Source: Streptomyces poonensis
Lineage (GTDB): Bacteria; Actinomycetota; Actinomycetes; Streptomycetales; Streptomycetaceae
Assembly: GCF_014650915.1 (NCBI RefSeq)
Contig: NZ_BMVW01000011.1
Span: 186,001 to 250,000, forward strand
Direction of reading: 5' to 3'
DNA: 64,000 bases
Position 1 is the first letter of the stretch; every line of letters starts with the position of its first letter. The notes under the pieces were generated by a model. That model saw nothing but the letters and a program-made list of their open reading frames with translations. It was not told where the DNA came from and did not search any database. Positions 43,965 to 53,299 of this stretch are shown here, one piece after another. Made by a program: the position numbers and the translations under genes.

Positions 43965-45035
43965 TCAGGCCACGACGGACGCGTGGGCGTTCCAGTGGAA
44001 GTCGGCGTCGAGGTCGCCGGCGGCGCGCCTGGCCAGCAGCCACTCGCGGCGGTCGGTGCCGGCCCAGCCGTCGCCGGCCTCGCTCAGCGGGCGGCGGAGC
44101 CGCTGCCGGTAGGCGTCGACGACCTCGCGCAGGCCGTCGGCGGCGCCGGCCGTGGAGCGGAAGCCCGTGAAGGCCGTGTGGAACTTGTCGAAGCGGACGG
44201 CGTAGCTGCGGTTGTCCTGGGCGGGGGTCCTGGTCACGGTGACGCCCGGCAGGAGCGCGCGGGCCATCTCGACGACGTCGACGATGCGGTGGTTCTGGTC
44301 GGCGAACCCGACGTTGAAGATCTCGCCCGCCAGGTCGGCCGTGCCCGTACCGGCGGGGCGGTCACCGGTGGCCGCCAGGACGCGGCGGACGGCGCGGGCC
44401 GCGTCGCGCACGTGCAGCAGGGGCCGCCACAGCAGGCCCTCGCCGTTCATCCGGATCTCGCCCCAGCGGCCGGCGGTCAGGGCGATGCGGTTGACCATGA
44501 GGTCGCTGCGGAAGGACGGCGAGTCGCCGAACAGGGTCGCGAAGCGCAGCGCGACAGGGGTGAAGGTCCCGTCGGCCAGCCGCAGCACCTCGTGCTCGGC
44601 CCGCACCTTGCTGGCGGCGTAGGCGGTCTCGGGGGCGACGGCGTCCTCCTCCGTCAGCTCGCCGTCGCGCGCGGCGCCGTAGACGCTGCACGAGGAGGCC
44701 AGGACGTAGGACCGTATGCCGAGCGCCTTCGCCTGCCGGGCCAGGTGGACGGAGGCCTCGGCGTTGATCTGGTGGGTGGCGGCCACCGAGAGTTCGCCGC
44801 AGGCGTCGTTGCACAGGGCGGCGAGGTTGACCACCGCGTCGCAGCCCGCCAGGTCCTCGGGGGTGACCCGCCGGACGTCCTTGCGGGGCCGCGGCGGGGC
44901 GGTGCCGGCGGCGGCGCCGACGGCGGCGTCGAAGAAGCCCGTGTCCAGACCGATGACCTCGTGTCCGTCCCGCAGCAGTTGCCGCTCCAGGACGGAACCC
45001 AGATATCCGCGGTTGCCCGCCAGGAAGATCTTCAC
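43965..45035 (-). CDS. NAD-dependent sugar epimerase/dehydratase (extended SDR)
   Basis: The 356-residue protein starts at GTG 45035 (VKIFLAGNRGYLGS), behind GGAG, overlapping the oxidoreductase stop as GTGA. It has the NAD-binding glycine pattern GNRGYLG, the catalytic SSCSVYG and YAASKVRAEHE (Tyr-x3-Lys). It also has the substrate-domain sequence ALRFATLFGDSPSFRSDL. This family interconverts or dehydrates NDP-hexoses and UDP-sugars. Together with the C-methyltransferase and cupin it implies a modified hexose. Confidence 0.9.
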   Translation of the reverse strand: MKIFLAGNRGYLGSVLERQLLRDGHEVIGLDTGFFDAAVGAAAGTAPPRPRKDVRRVTPEDLAGCDAVVNLAALCNDACGELSVAATHQINAEASVHLARQAKALGIRSYVLASSCSVYGAARDGELTEEDAVAPETAYAASKVRAEHEVLRLADGTFTPVALRFATLFGDSPSFRSDLMVNRIALTAGRWGEIRMNGEGLLWRPLLHVRDAARAVRRVLAATGDRPAGTGTADLAGEIFNVGFADQNHRIVDVVEMARALLPGVTVTRTPAQDNRSYAVRFDKFHTAFTGFRSTAGAADGLREVVDAYRQRLRRPLSEAGDGWAGTDRREWLLARRAAGDLDADFHWNAHASVVA

Positions 45036-45985
45036 AGCTCCACCTCGTCGTGGTGTCGGTGATCTCGGTCGTGCTCGTGTCCGTGGTGCCGTACGGCCGT
45101 GTCGAGGGCCGTCAGCAGGTCGGTGACCGTTCTGTCCTGTTCCTCCGATTCGGGGTCTGCCGGGGTGCGGCCTCCCACGGCGTCCAGGAAGTCGCGGAGC
45201 TGGCACAGCAGGGGCTCCTCGGGCGCCTCGAACGCGTGGCCGCGCCGTACGTCGTACAGCCGCCGGTCCCGCCATACGGCGACGAGGCCGGCCCCGTCGT
45301 GCAGGCGGATCTCCTTGTGCCGCGCCCGGGCGGCGGAGGACACCTCGACGTGTCCGCTGCCGGTGCGCATCGGTACGCCGGCCGTGACGGTCGCCGTGCC
45401 GGACGGGCCCCGGGCGACGCGTACCGGGGCCGTCGCCATCCGGTCGACGGCGACCTCGCCGAGCAGTCCGGCGATGCTGAAGACGTGCGGGAAGTACTCC
45501 CACACCAGGTCGGTCACGCCGGTGCCGGGGGCCGGTTTCGTCCAGGTGAGGTGCCAGGCGGGCGCGGTCAGCCGGCGGGCCGTCGCCGCCAGGAACCGGA
45601 GGCTCTCGTCGTGGCAGTGGGTGTACCCGGTGCGCAGGACGAGCCCCCGCGCGCGTGCCTCCACCCGGGTTCGGGCCAGGTCGGCCGGGTCGGTCACCGC
45701 CGGTTTCTCCACCAGGACGTGCAGTCCGCGGCGCAGGCACGCGAGGGTCAGTTCGGCGTGCGTGTGCCGTGGGGTGACGACGGCGACGGCGTCGAGCGGG
45801 CGGTCGAGCGCCTCGGCCAGGGAGGTGGTGTGCCGCACACCTGGATGGCGGGCGGCCAGCCACCGGGCGTCGGCGCCGTGGTGCCGGGTGTGGCACACGG
45901 CGACCGACGCCCCCAGCCGCGTGGCGATGTCCACATAGCGGCGCCCCCAGGAGCCGACGCCTATGACGGCCAGCCTGGGCCGCAC
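45032..45985 (-). CDS. Gfo/Idh/MocA-family oxidoreductase
   Basis: The 317-residue protein starts at GTG 45985, six bases after GGAAGGAG. It has the NAD(P)-binding motif AVIGVGSWGRRYVDIA and the family lysine motif HVLVEKPAVTD. Relatives oxidise or reduce sugars, inositols and NDP-sugars. The downstream epimerase overlaps it by 4 bases, and the GH3 gene ends 17 bases upstream. The frame can be drawn far upstream through the GH3 gene as a shadow, which I reject. Confidence 0.9.
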   Translation of the reverse strand: MRPRLAVIGVGSWGRRYVDIATRLGASVAVCHTRHHGADARWLAARHPGVRHTTSLAEALDRPLDAVAVVTPRHTHAELTLACLRRGLHVLVEKPAVTDPADLARTRVEARARGLVLRTGYTHCHDESLRFLAATARRLTAPAWHLTWTKPAPGTGVTDLVWEYFPHVFSIAGLLGEVAVDRMATAPVRVARGPSGTATVTAGVPMRTGSGHVEVSSAARARHKEIRLHDGAGLVAVWRDRRLYDVRRGHAFEAPEEPLLCQLRDFLDAVGGRTPADPESEEQDRTVTDLLTALDTAVRHHGHEHDRDHRHHDEVEL

Positions 45986-46002
45986 GGTGACTCCTTCCGG
46001 CC

Positions 46003-48603
46003 CTAGGGGACGCGCCAGCCGACGTCGGCGATCTCCAGCAGGGCCGTGCCCTCGGTGTAGAGCATGAAGGGCACGTCGACGTGGCGCAGGTCGATGCCGA
46101 CCGCGGCCAGCTCGGCCAGCGGGACCGACACCGTCGTCCACTCCCCGTCCGCCGCCTCGCGCAGCCCCGGCGCCAGGTCCACGCCGGGCTGGGCGGGATA
46201 GTCGTCGTGGCAGGCCAGGAAGAGGGGGGCGGACGGCGGCTCGAGCACGCGCGCGCGGAAGCGCACATGGGCGCCCGCGTCCAGGTGGCCGCGCAGGTCG
46301 GCGGGTGTGCCGGTGGGCGACTCGGCATACACGAAGGCCGGGTAGCCGGTGAAGCGCAGCCGCAGCCCGGTGCCCCCGTCGGGGCCGGGTACGGGGTCGG
46401 AGTGGACGATCAGGCACCGCATCGGCCCGGTGAGCGGCACGTCCTCGCGCGACCAGGTGTTGTGGCCGCCGACGCGCAGCCGGTACGGGGTGCCGTCCGC
46501 GTCGAGCACCCGGAGCGGGCCGTTCGCCGGGGGCGGCGGCGGGGCCGGCTGCGGCTCGTCCAGCGGCAGGGGGCCGGCGGCGGGGGCCGGGTCGTGCACG
46601 GACAGCCCGTGGCCCACGGGGAACAGCGGGGTGTACCGGCCCTCCGGGGCGGTCTCCTCGGCGGGGACGCGGTAGTCCGGCAGGTGGGGCGGGATCCGGT
46701 TGACGGCCGCGGAGTCGCGGGTGCGCGGCCAGGAGGACGGCAGCCGGCCCTGGAAGTCGTACGCGGGCGAGCCGTCCGGGGCGGCGAAGAGGACGTCGGT
46801 GACGGCCTCGCCGCCGTGCGGGCCGGGCAGCCAGGCGGCGACGAAGGATCGGGAGAGGTTGATCTCCTCGGTGCAGTACAGGGGCCGGCCGGTGAAGAAG
46901 ACACCGACGGCGGGCAGGCCGACGGAGTGCAGCCGGCGCAGCACCTCCAGGTCGCGGGCGTAGGACAGCTTCAGGTCGGCGTAGCCGAGGGAGCGCCAGG
47001 GCTTGAGGGTGCCGCGCATCTCGGCGTACGAGTCCTCGCCGAGGGCGACCACGGCCACGTCGAAGTCGGCGGGGTCGGCGTGCTCCAGCGCCGGGTCGAC
47101 GGTGCACCGTTCGGCGCCGATGACCGCGCGGACGGCGTCCGCCAGCGTGGTGCCGCCCGGCAGGTCGGCGCGGTCCACGTCGTCGCCCTGCCAGGTGAGG
47201 GTCCAGCCGCCGCACTGCCTGCTGATGTCGTCGGCGGCGCTGCCGGTGACCAGCACCCGGGCGGTACGGGACAGGGGCAGCAGGCCGGGGGTGTTCTTGA
47301 GCAGGACCAGCGACTTGCGGGCGGCCTCGCGGGACAGGGCGCGGTGCTCGGCGCAGCCGACGACCGGCGCCTCGGCGCGCGCGAGGGCGCGCTCCCGGGG
47401 GCGGGGCTTGTCCCACAGACCGGCGCGCATCTTCACGCGCAGCACGCGGGTGACCGCGTCGTCGACGCGCTCCATGGGGATCACCCCGTCGCGCACGTAC
47501 TGGACGGTCGTACGGTGGACGCTCTGCCAGGCCTCGCGCCCGGCCACCATCAGCACGTCCATCCCGGCGTTGATCGCGTACCCGGCGTCCCCGGCGGAAC
47601 AGCCGGCGACCTCGGCGTGCGCGTCCCAGTCGCTGATCACGATGCCGTCGAAGCCGAGGGCGTCCTTGAGCACGTCGGTCAGGAGGTAGCGGCTGCCGTG
47701 CACCTTGTCGTTGTACGGTTCGGCGCGGCCGGGGGTGTGGTCGTAGTTGGCGGGGTTCGCCCAGCTGCTGAAGGAGACCATCACGCTCTGCGCGCCCGCC
47801 TCGATACCGGCCAGGAAGCCCTGGGCGTGGATGTCCCGCAGCACCTCCTCGGAGCAGTGGGCGGTGCCGCGGTCGCCGCCGTTCGCGGTGCCGCCGTCGG
47901 CGATCCAGTGCTTGAGGGTGGCGAGCACCTTGCCGTCGGTGCGCAGCGCCTCCACGTCGCCCTGGAGGCCCTCGACCATGGCCCGGCCGTACGCGTGCAC
48001 GAGGGCCGGGTCCTCGCCGTAACCCTCGTAGTAGCGGCCCCAGCGGCGGTCGCGCGGGGTGGTCACGGTCGGCGCGAAGATCCAGTCCATGCCGGTGGCG
48101 GCGACCTCGCGGGCGGTGGCCGCGCCGATGCGCCGCACCAGGTCCGGGTCGCCGGCCGCGCCGAGGCCGATGTTGTGCGGGAAGACGGTGGCGCCGTGCA
48201 CGTTGTTGTGGCCGTGGACGGCGTCGGTGGCCCACATGAACGGGATGCGGAAGGGGCGGTCCCGCCAGTGCTCCTCGGCGGCCGCCCAGAAGCCGTCCAC
48301 GGTGTCCACCCAGTCCTGGACGGTGGCGTGGCGCTTGCCGCCGGGCCAGATGCCGGCGCCGTTGAGGGCGGAGCCGATCGCGAAGTCGCGCACGTCCTCG
48401 GGGGTCAGCTCGGCCAGCTCGGGCTGGATCATCTGGCCGACCTTCTCCTCGAGCGTCAGCTGCCCGAGGATCTCGGCCACCCGGCGCTCCAGGGCGGGGT
48501 CGGGGGGTATCGCGGAGGTGAGGCGGGGCCAGTGCGTCAGGGGGCGGAGGGCGGGCAGCGCCGTGCTGCCGGGCGCCTCGGCGCTGCGTGGAACGGTCGT
48601 CAC
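46003..48603 (-). CDS. GH3 beta-glucosidase (ExoP-like), cytoplasmic
   Basis: The 866-residue protein has the (beta/alpha)8 domain of glycoside hydrolase family 3 with nucleophile Asp in GIVISDWDAH and the KHWIADGGTANGGDRG region. A second alpha/beta domain follows (ARVLVTGSAADDIS). A C-terminal beta-sandwich (about 680-866, including LRLRFTGYPAFVYAES) is like that of ExoP glucan glucohydrolases. No signal peptide is present, so it works inside the cell. Within a biosynthetic-looking operon with an exporter it may remove a glucose from a protected intermediate or hydrolyse the inducing cello-oligosaccharide. Which of these holds is open. Confidence 0.93.
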   Translation of the reverse strand: MTTVPRSAEAPGSTALPALRPLTHWPRLTSAIPPDPALERRVAEILGQLTLEEKVGQMIQPELAELTPEDVRDFAIGSALNGAGIWPGGKRHATVQDWVDTVDGFWAAAEEHWRDRPFRIPFMWATDAVHGHNNVHGATVFPHNIGLGAAGDPDLVRRIGAATAREVAATGMDWIFAPTVTTPRDRRWGRYYEGYGEDPALVHAYGRAMVEGLQGDVEALRTDGKVLATLKHWIADGGTANGGDRGTAHCSEEVLRDIHAQGFLAGIEAGAQSVMVSFSSWANPANYDHTPGRAEPYNDKVHGSRYLLTDVLKDALGFDGIVISDWDAHAEVAGCSAGDAGYAINAGMDVLMVAGREAWQSVHRTTVQYVRDGVIPMERVDDAVTRVLRVKMRAGLWDKPRPRERALARAEAPVVGCAEHRALSREAARKSLVLLKNTPGLLPLSRTARVLVTGSAADDISRQCGGWTLTWQGDDVDRADLPGGTTLADAVRAVIGAERCTVDPALEHADPADFDVAVVALGEDSYAEMRGTLKPWRSLGYADLKLSYARDLEVLRRLHSVGLPAVGVFFTGRPLYCTEEINLSRSFVAAWLPGPHGGEAVTDVLFAAPDGSPAYDFQGRLPSSWPRTRDSAAVNRIPPHLPDYRVPAEETAPEGRYTPLFPVGHGLSVHDPAPAAGPLPLDEPQPAPPPPPANGPLRVLDADGTPYRLRVGGHNTWSREDVPLTGPMRCLIVHSDPVPGPDGGTGLRLRFTGYPAFVYAESPTGTPADLRGHLDAGAHVRFRARVLEPPSAPLFLACHDDYPAQPGVDLAPGLREAADGEWTTVSVPLAELAAVGIDLRHVDVPFMLYTEGTALLEIADVGWRVP

Positions 48604-48610
48604 GTCGTCG

Positions 48611-49411
48611 TCACTCCCCTTCCCGGTCGCCGGAGCCGCCGCCCGGCTCGTCGGTGATCCAGAACTCCTCGGTCCGCGCGGCGAACACCCGCTCCTGGAA
48701 CGGCGGCGGGACGACCGGCCGGGTCTGCCCCGGGGCGTACAGCTCGACCTGGGTGCGGTGCTCGCGGAACGCGGCGTGCTTGTGCGCCGCGTACGCGCTG
48801 ATGTCGAAGGAGACGAGCCGCTCCGCCCGCGTACCGGGACCGTCCGCCGGGTTGCGGTTGACGTAGCCGAACTCCTCCTCGGTGCGCTCGTCCCACACCT
48901 GGTACCGGTACACGGCCGGCGTCAGCCCGAGCTCGGCCAGGCACGACACCACCGTCTCGCCGGTCAGCCGGTGGTCGGCGTGGAGCTCCCGCACCTCGTG
49001 CGGGATGTACACGTCGGTGACGGTCCGGTGCTCGCGCAGGACCTCCAGGACGTCCCGGCGGAACTCCGGGAGGTGCTCGGCGAGCCGGGTGTCGGGGTAG
49101 TCGAGGAAGCGCGCCGCCTCCTCGCCCAGCCCCATCGCCTTGGCGGCCATACGGGCCTCCCCCTGGCGGATCACGCGCAGTTCGGCGGGCGTGGGGTCGG
49201 TGTGGATGCCCAGGACGGCGGAGTGGGACATCGCGCCGTCGGTGGCGAACACCACGCCGATCCGGGCACCCTCGGCGGCGAGCCGGGCTATGGTCCCGCC
49301 GCACGCGATCACCTCGTCGTCCGGGTGCGGCGAGAAGACCAGCACCCGGGGCGCGTCGCGCCGCGCCTCACGGTCCTTCCAGGTCCACATGCCGAGCAGG
49401 GGCGGGGTCAT
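48611..49411 (-). CDS. PIG-L family N-deacetylase
   Basis: The 266-residue protein carries the zinc motif SPHPDDEVIACGGTIA (His-x2-Asp-Asp) and the third-ligand region EVRELHADHRLTGE. PIG-L/LmbE enzymes remove acetyl groups from N-acetylglucosaminyl compounds (mycothiol and aminoglycoside pathways are examples). Its start touches the glycosyltransferase stop as TGATG. A glycosyltransferase next to a PIG-L deacetylase suggests that a GlcNAc-type sugar is transferred and then freed to an amine. Confidence 0.92.
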   Translation of the reverse strand: MTPPLLGMWTWKDREARRDAPRVLVFSPHPDDEVIACGGTIARLAAEGARIGVVFATDGAMSHSAVLGIHTDPTPAELRVIRQGEARMAAKAMGLGEEAARFLDYPDTRLAEHLPEFRRDVLEVLREHRTVTDVYIPHEVRELHADHRLTGETVVSCLAELGLTPAVYRYQVWDERTEEEFGYVNRNPADGPGTRAERLVSFDISAYAAHKHAAFREHRTQVELYAPGQTRPVVPPPFQERVFAARTEEFWITDEPGGGSGDREGE

Positions 49412-50394
49412 CACCGGTCGCCTCCCGAGGTGCTGGAGGCGGCTTCCGCGGAGGCGGCCAGTCCGGCGTCCATCTGGTCGATCGGCCGGATCACCGTGCC
49501 GAACCGCTCGGTGGGCTCGCCGTCCGCCAGTCCCCGGGAGCGCAGGATGTCCTCGATCTCGTGGAAGTGGTTGTCCGGCACCAGGTGGGCGACCGGGGTG
49601 TCGTACTTGGCGGCGAAGTACGCGTAGTTGTGGGCGGCCGAGCGCATGTTGTCCTCGTAGCTCTTCGCGTGCGGGACGTGCAGCGCGGCCGCGTCGCGGC
49701 GCAGGACGAAGCGGGCGCCGGCCGTGCGCAGCCGGTAGCTGAGGTCGACGTCCTCGGCGCCCCAGGAGCGGTACGCCTCGTCGTAGCCGCCGACCTCGCG
49801 CAGCAGCTTCGTCGAGGCCGACGAGTTGCAGGTCCACCACATCAGCCAGGGCGCCGTCAGGGCGTCGAGGTCCTCGCCGTAGCGCTCGTAGTAGTCCTCG
49901 CGGATGTCCAGCCAGCGGCGCTGCTCGGCGAACTCGGCGAAGGAGGCGTCCGGGTCGGCGAAGTCGACGGCCGCGAGGATCTCCTCGCCGTCCTCGTTGC
50001 CCTCGTTGAAGCAGAAGACGTAGCCGACGACCGCCGTGGGCGTGGACGACTGACGGTGCGCGGCCAGGTGGGCGGCGAGCGCGCCGGACTGCAGGATCAC
50101 CCCGGAGTCCACGAACACGCAGACGTCGGCGCGGGCGTGCTCGATGCCGGCGTTGCGGGCCTTCGCGGCCCGGTAGCCCTCGTCCTCCTGGAAGAAGTAG
50201 CGCACGTCGAGCCGGTCACGGTAGCCGGTGACGAGCTCCTCGGTCCCGTCGGTGGAGCCGTCGTCCGAGACCACCACCTCGAAGTGGTCGCCGGCGTCGA
50301 GCCGCTGGCGGCACAGCGAGTCCAGGGTGTGTCTGAGCAGGTCGGCGCGGTTGTAGGTGGGTACGACGACCGTGCATGCGGGCGGCGTGGTCAC
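49411..50394 (-). CDS. Family 2 glycosyltransferase (GT-A fold)
   Basis: The 327-residue protein starts at GTG 50394, overlapping the MFS stop. The N-terminal part is a GT2 domain (CTVVVPTYNRADLLRHTLDS, then VVVSDDGSTDGTEEL), with a DSG element (CVFVDSGVIL) where DxD is usual. The galactosyltransferase-like C-terminal element reads GGYDEAYRSWGAEDVDLSYR. It is soluble, without membrane helices, so the acceptor may be a small molecule. It transfers a sugar from a nucleotide donor. It is followed by the deacetylase gene. Confidence 0.9.
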   Translation of the reverse strand: MTTPPACTVVVPTYNRADLLRHTLDSLCRQRLDAGDHFEVVVSDDGSTDGTEELVTGYRDRLDVRYFFQEDEGYRAAKARNAGIEHARADVCVFVDSGVILQSGALAAHLAAHRQSSTPTAVVGYVFCFNEGNEDGEEILAAVDFADPDASFAEFAEQRRWLDIREDYYERYGEDLDALTAPWLMWWTCNSSASTKLLREVGGYDEAYRSWGAEDVDLSYRLRTAGARFVLRRDAAALHVPHAKSYEDNMRSAAHNYAYFAAKYDTPVAHLVPDNHFHEIEDILRSRGLADGEPTERFGTVIRPIDQMDAGLAASAEAASSTSGGDR

Positions 50395-51725
50395 GCGGCG
50401 CTCCCTTCGCGGGGGTCCGAGGGATGTGAGGGGGCTGTGGGGTCCGTGGGATCGACGGACCCCGGGGAGTCCGTGGGGTGGCCGGCGGCGGCCGGCCGCA
50501 GGAGCAGCACGAGCAGCCCGGCCAGCGCGGTGAGCCCGGCGCACACCCAGAAGACCTGCGCGTAACCGGTCCAGGTGGCGACGGTGCCGACGGCGAGGCC
50601 GCCGAGGAACATGCCGGCCTTGAAGGCGCTGGAGTACAGGGCCGAGGCGGTGCCGGGCCGGCCGGGCAGGCTGTCCTGGAGCATGACCACGGGGATGTTG
50701 AGGGCGATCGCGGCCCAAGCGGAGTTGAGGGGCTGCAGCGCCAGCAGGAACGGGCGGCTCTCGGCGAGCGGGAGCAGGGCGAAGAACAGCGTGGCGCAGA
50801 CGGCGGCCGCGATCATCAGCCGCCGCTTGCCGAGGCGGTCCGCCCAGACGCCGGCCAGCACCAGCAGCGGGATCTCCAGTGCGGCGCTCACCCCGAGCAG
50901 CAGACCGGCGAACTGGCCGCTCATGTCCAGCTCGTCGGTGACGTACAGGGGCAGGTTGATCTGGTACATCGCGTTGGCGCCGAGCAGCAGGACCACGGAC
51001 CCGAGCACGAGCAGCGTGGGCAGCCCGACCCCGGCGAACATGCCCCGCAGCCCGGACGGCTCCTCGTCCGCGGCGGACGCGGGGGACGCGGTGGTCCCGT
51101 CCGCCGCCGGTTTGTCGGGGCGCGGCAGCCCCCACCGGCACAGCACCGCCGCCAGCAGCGAGAGGCCGGCCGTCGCGGCGTACAGGGCGGTGAAGGACCA
51201 CTCGGCGATCACCCAGAAGGCGAGCGGTGGGCCCACCACCCAGGCCAGCGAGGTGACCGAGCGCAGGAAGCCGTTGAAGAACGGGGCGTCCACTCCCCGG
51301 GAGTCCGCCAGTTCCCGGGTGTACGCGAAGAGCTGGCCGAAGCAGGCACCGCCCAGGCCGAAGAAGACCATGCCGGTCACGAGCAGCGCGTAGTAGTCGC
51401 GCAGGAACGTGTAGCACAGGGCGCCCGCCGCGTTCAGCAGCGCGGTCAGCACCAGGATGGTGCGGCGGTCGCGCAGCCGGTCCGAGACCGCGCCCACCGC
51501 CATGTCCGTGCCGATCTCCGCGATCGAGCGGGCGGCGAAGAACAGGCCGACCATCAGGGGCGTGGCGGCGACCGCCTCGGTCAGGAAGAGACTGGTGGTG
51601 GGGACGACGAACGCGCCGGCCACCCCGATCGCCGCGCTCGCGGCGATCAGGCTGCGCACCGCGGGATCACCGAGCAGGCGCCACCGGCCGTCCTTCTGCT
51701 TCCCGGTCACGGCCTGGGCGGTCAC
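50391..51725 (-). CDS. MFS exporter, sugar-efflux-transporter type
   Basis: The 444-residue protein has about 12 membrane helices and the MFS loop motif GAVSDRLRDRRTILV, with a related motif after the sixth helix (GVWADRLGKRRLM). The first helix region (VVPTTSLFLTEAVAATPLMV) resembles SetA-like sugar efflux transporters. It starts at GTG 51725 overlapping the monooxygenase stop. Its place inside the cluster suggests export of the final sugar-containing product. Confidence 0.9.
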   Translation of the reverse strand: MTAQAVTGKQKDGRWRLLGDPAVRSLIAASAAIGVAGAFVVPTTSLFLTEAVAATPLMVGLFFAARSIAEIGTDMAVGAVSDRLRDRRTILVLTALLNAAGALCYTFLRDYYALLVTGMVFFGLGGACFGQLFAYTRELADSRGVDAPFFNGFLRSVTSLAWVVGPPLAFWVIAEWSFTALYAATAGLSLLAAVLCRWGLPRPDKPAADGTTASPASAADEEPSGLRGMFAGVGLPTLLVLGSVVLLLGANAMYQINLPLYVTDELDMSGQFAGLLLGVSAALEIPLLVLAGVWADRLGKRRLMIAAAVCATLFFALLPLAESRPFLLALQPLNSAWAAIALNIPVVMLQDSLPGRPGTASALYSSAFKAGMFLGGLAVGTVATWTGYAQVFWVCAGLTALAGLLVLLLRPAAAGHPTDSPGSVDPTDPTAPSHPSDPREGSAA

Positions 51726-53299
51726 GCGGCCCTCCCCTCCGCCGGGCCGGCCGGCGCGGTCTCGCGCTGCCGGTACGGCAGCCAGGGCTGCAGCTCCCGG
51801 CCCGCGGGCACCCGTGCCGCCGCCGCGGCATCGGCCGCGTCGATCTCCCCGCGGGCCAGCAGCCGCTCCCGGGTGCCGGCCGGCAGCGCGGCCAGGACAC
51901 GGTGCCGTACGGCGTCCAGGTCCAGCCGGCCGTCGTGCACGGCGGGCAGCGGCCGGGCCTTCCCCGGGCGCAGGTTGGCCGGGTCGACCTGGCTGGAGAC
52001 GAGGGTCCAGTAGGCGCGGAAGTGCACCGCCGGGTCGGGCAGCGTGCCGCTGAGGAGCCCGTACCGGATCGTCTCCAGCCAGCAGTCGAGGTAGCGCCGG
52101 TCGTGCAGCGCGGACATGTGGCGGGCGCACCACTCGGCGCGCTCGTCGGGGCCGGGCAGCGCCGCCTTGCCGCCGAGCACGCTCAGCACCCAGCCGCCGA
52201 TCGCCTCGAAGTACGGGCAGGCGGTGCCGAACGCCTCGGTGTCCACCGGGGTGTTGACCACGGCCAGGGTCGGGTCGTGCCGCCAGAAGTGGTGCTCGTA
52301 CAGGTCCTCGCGGCGCAGACCCCCGGGGACCTGGAGGAAGCCGTAGTCCGGCGGCTCGTAGCCGAGGCAGAGCACCACCGCGTCGTACCGGCCGTCGGTT
52401 CCGTCGGCGAGGACCGCCCGCCCGTCGTCGCCGAACCGGGCGAAGGCCGCCACGGGATGCACCCCTCCGCCGTGCACCGCGGGCACGATCTTCTCGTTGA
52501 CGTGCACCGCCCCGTGGAAGCCGGCCTCCGGCAGCAGCCCGGTGGCCCGGTACATGGCCATGTACTCGGGCGTCCACTCGGTCAGCCAGTCCAGGTACTC
52601 GGCGTACGGCACCTCCTCGACGGCGACCCGGCCGGCGTACGAGAACAGGGCGTCGTTGTAGGCGCCACCGATGTCGCGCGGGAGGAACAGCTGCCTGCGG
52701 CGTACGGACCAGTCCACCCGTGCGGCGTGCGGGGCGAGGTCGGCGGCGATGTCGGCGCCGCTCACCCCGCCGCCGACGACGAGGACGCGCTGCCCGGCGA
52801 ACTCCTCCGGCCCGCGGTACTCGGGGGCGGTGAGCACCCGGACCCCGGTCCCGGCGGACGGAAGGCCGCCGTCCGGGAGCCGGGGCCGCCACAGCTCGCC
52901 GTTGGCGACGAGGACGGCGTCGACGTCCTCGGACCCGGTCACGCCACCGGAACGGGCCGTCACCCGCCAGCGCCCGTCCTCCTTCGCCACCCGGACGACC
53001 TCGTGGCCGAACCGCACCGCGTCGAGCAGCCCGAACTCATCGGCGTACGCGTGCAGATACGCCTGCACCTCGTGCTGCTCGGGGAAGTCGGCGGCGAAGC
53101 CGGGCGGGTGGTCGGAGAACGGCATGCTCATGCGCGAGCTCTGCATCCGCACCCCGGCGTACGCGCCGCCGGCCGCGGGGTTCCAGATGCCGCCGAGGTC
53201 TTGGTGCTTCTCGTAACAGACCACGTCGTGGCCGTCGGCGAGGGCCTGCTTGACGCAGGTCAGCCCCGCGGGACCGGCTCCGATGACGGCTAAGCGCAT
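51722..53299 (-). CDS. Flavin-containing monooxygenase
   Basis: The 525-residue protein has an N-terminal FAD motif (AVIGAGPAGLTCVKQAL), the segment CYEKHQDLGGIWNP and a second NADPH-binding motif (VLVVGGGVSGADIAADL). This is the layout of class B monooxygenases (FMO, N-hydroxylase or Baeyer-Villiger types). The usual FxGxxxHxxxY fingerprint just before the second motif is altered (PEYRGPEEFAGQ). With an amine exposed by the deacetylase, N-oxidation is a possibility, but this is inference. The ATG at 53299 follows AGGAG. It lies 197 bases after the radical SAM gene and overlaps the exporter. Confidence 0.9.
   Translation of the reverse strand: MRLAVIGAGPAGLTCVKQALADGHDVVCYEKHQDLGGIWNPAAGGAYAGVRMQSSRMSMPFSDHPPGFAADFPEQHEVQAYLHAYADEFGLLDAVRFGHEVVRVAKEDGRWRVTARSGGVTGSEDVDAVLVANGELWRPRLPDGGLPSAGTGVRVLTAPEYRGPEEFAGQRVLVVGGGVSGADIAADLAPHAARVDWSVRRRQLFLPRDIGGAYNDALFSYAGRVAVEEVPYAEYLDWLTEWTPEYMAMYRATGLLPEAGFHGAVHVNEKIVPAVHGGGVHPVAAFARFGDDGRAVLADGTDGRYDAVVLCLGYEPPDYGFLQVPGGLRREDLYEHHFWRHDPTLAVVNTPVDTEAFGTACPYFEAIGGWVLSVLGGKAALPGPDERAEWCARHMSALHDRRYLDCWLETIRYGLLSGTLPDPAVHFRAYWTLVSSQVDPANLRPGKARPLPAVHDGRLDLDAVRHRVLAALPAGTRERLLARGEIDAADAAAAARVPAGRELQPWLPYRQRETAPAGPAEGRAA

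Noticed and set aside
45986-48235. Upstream extension of the Gfo/Idh frame through the GH3 gene (1067 codons)
   Set aside because: The extension is Arg/Pro-rich shadow sequence. GTG 45985 has a good ribosome site and gives the family length.
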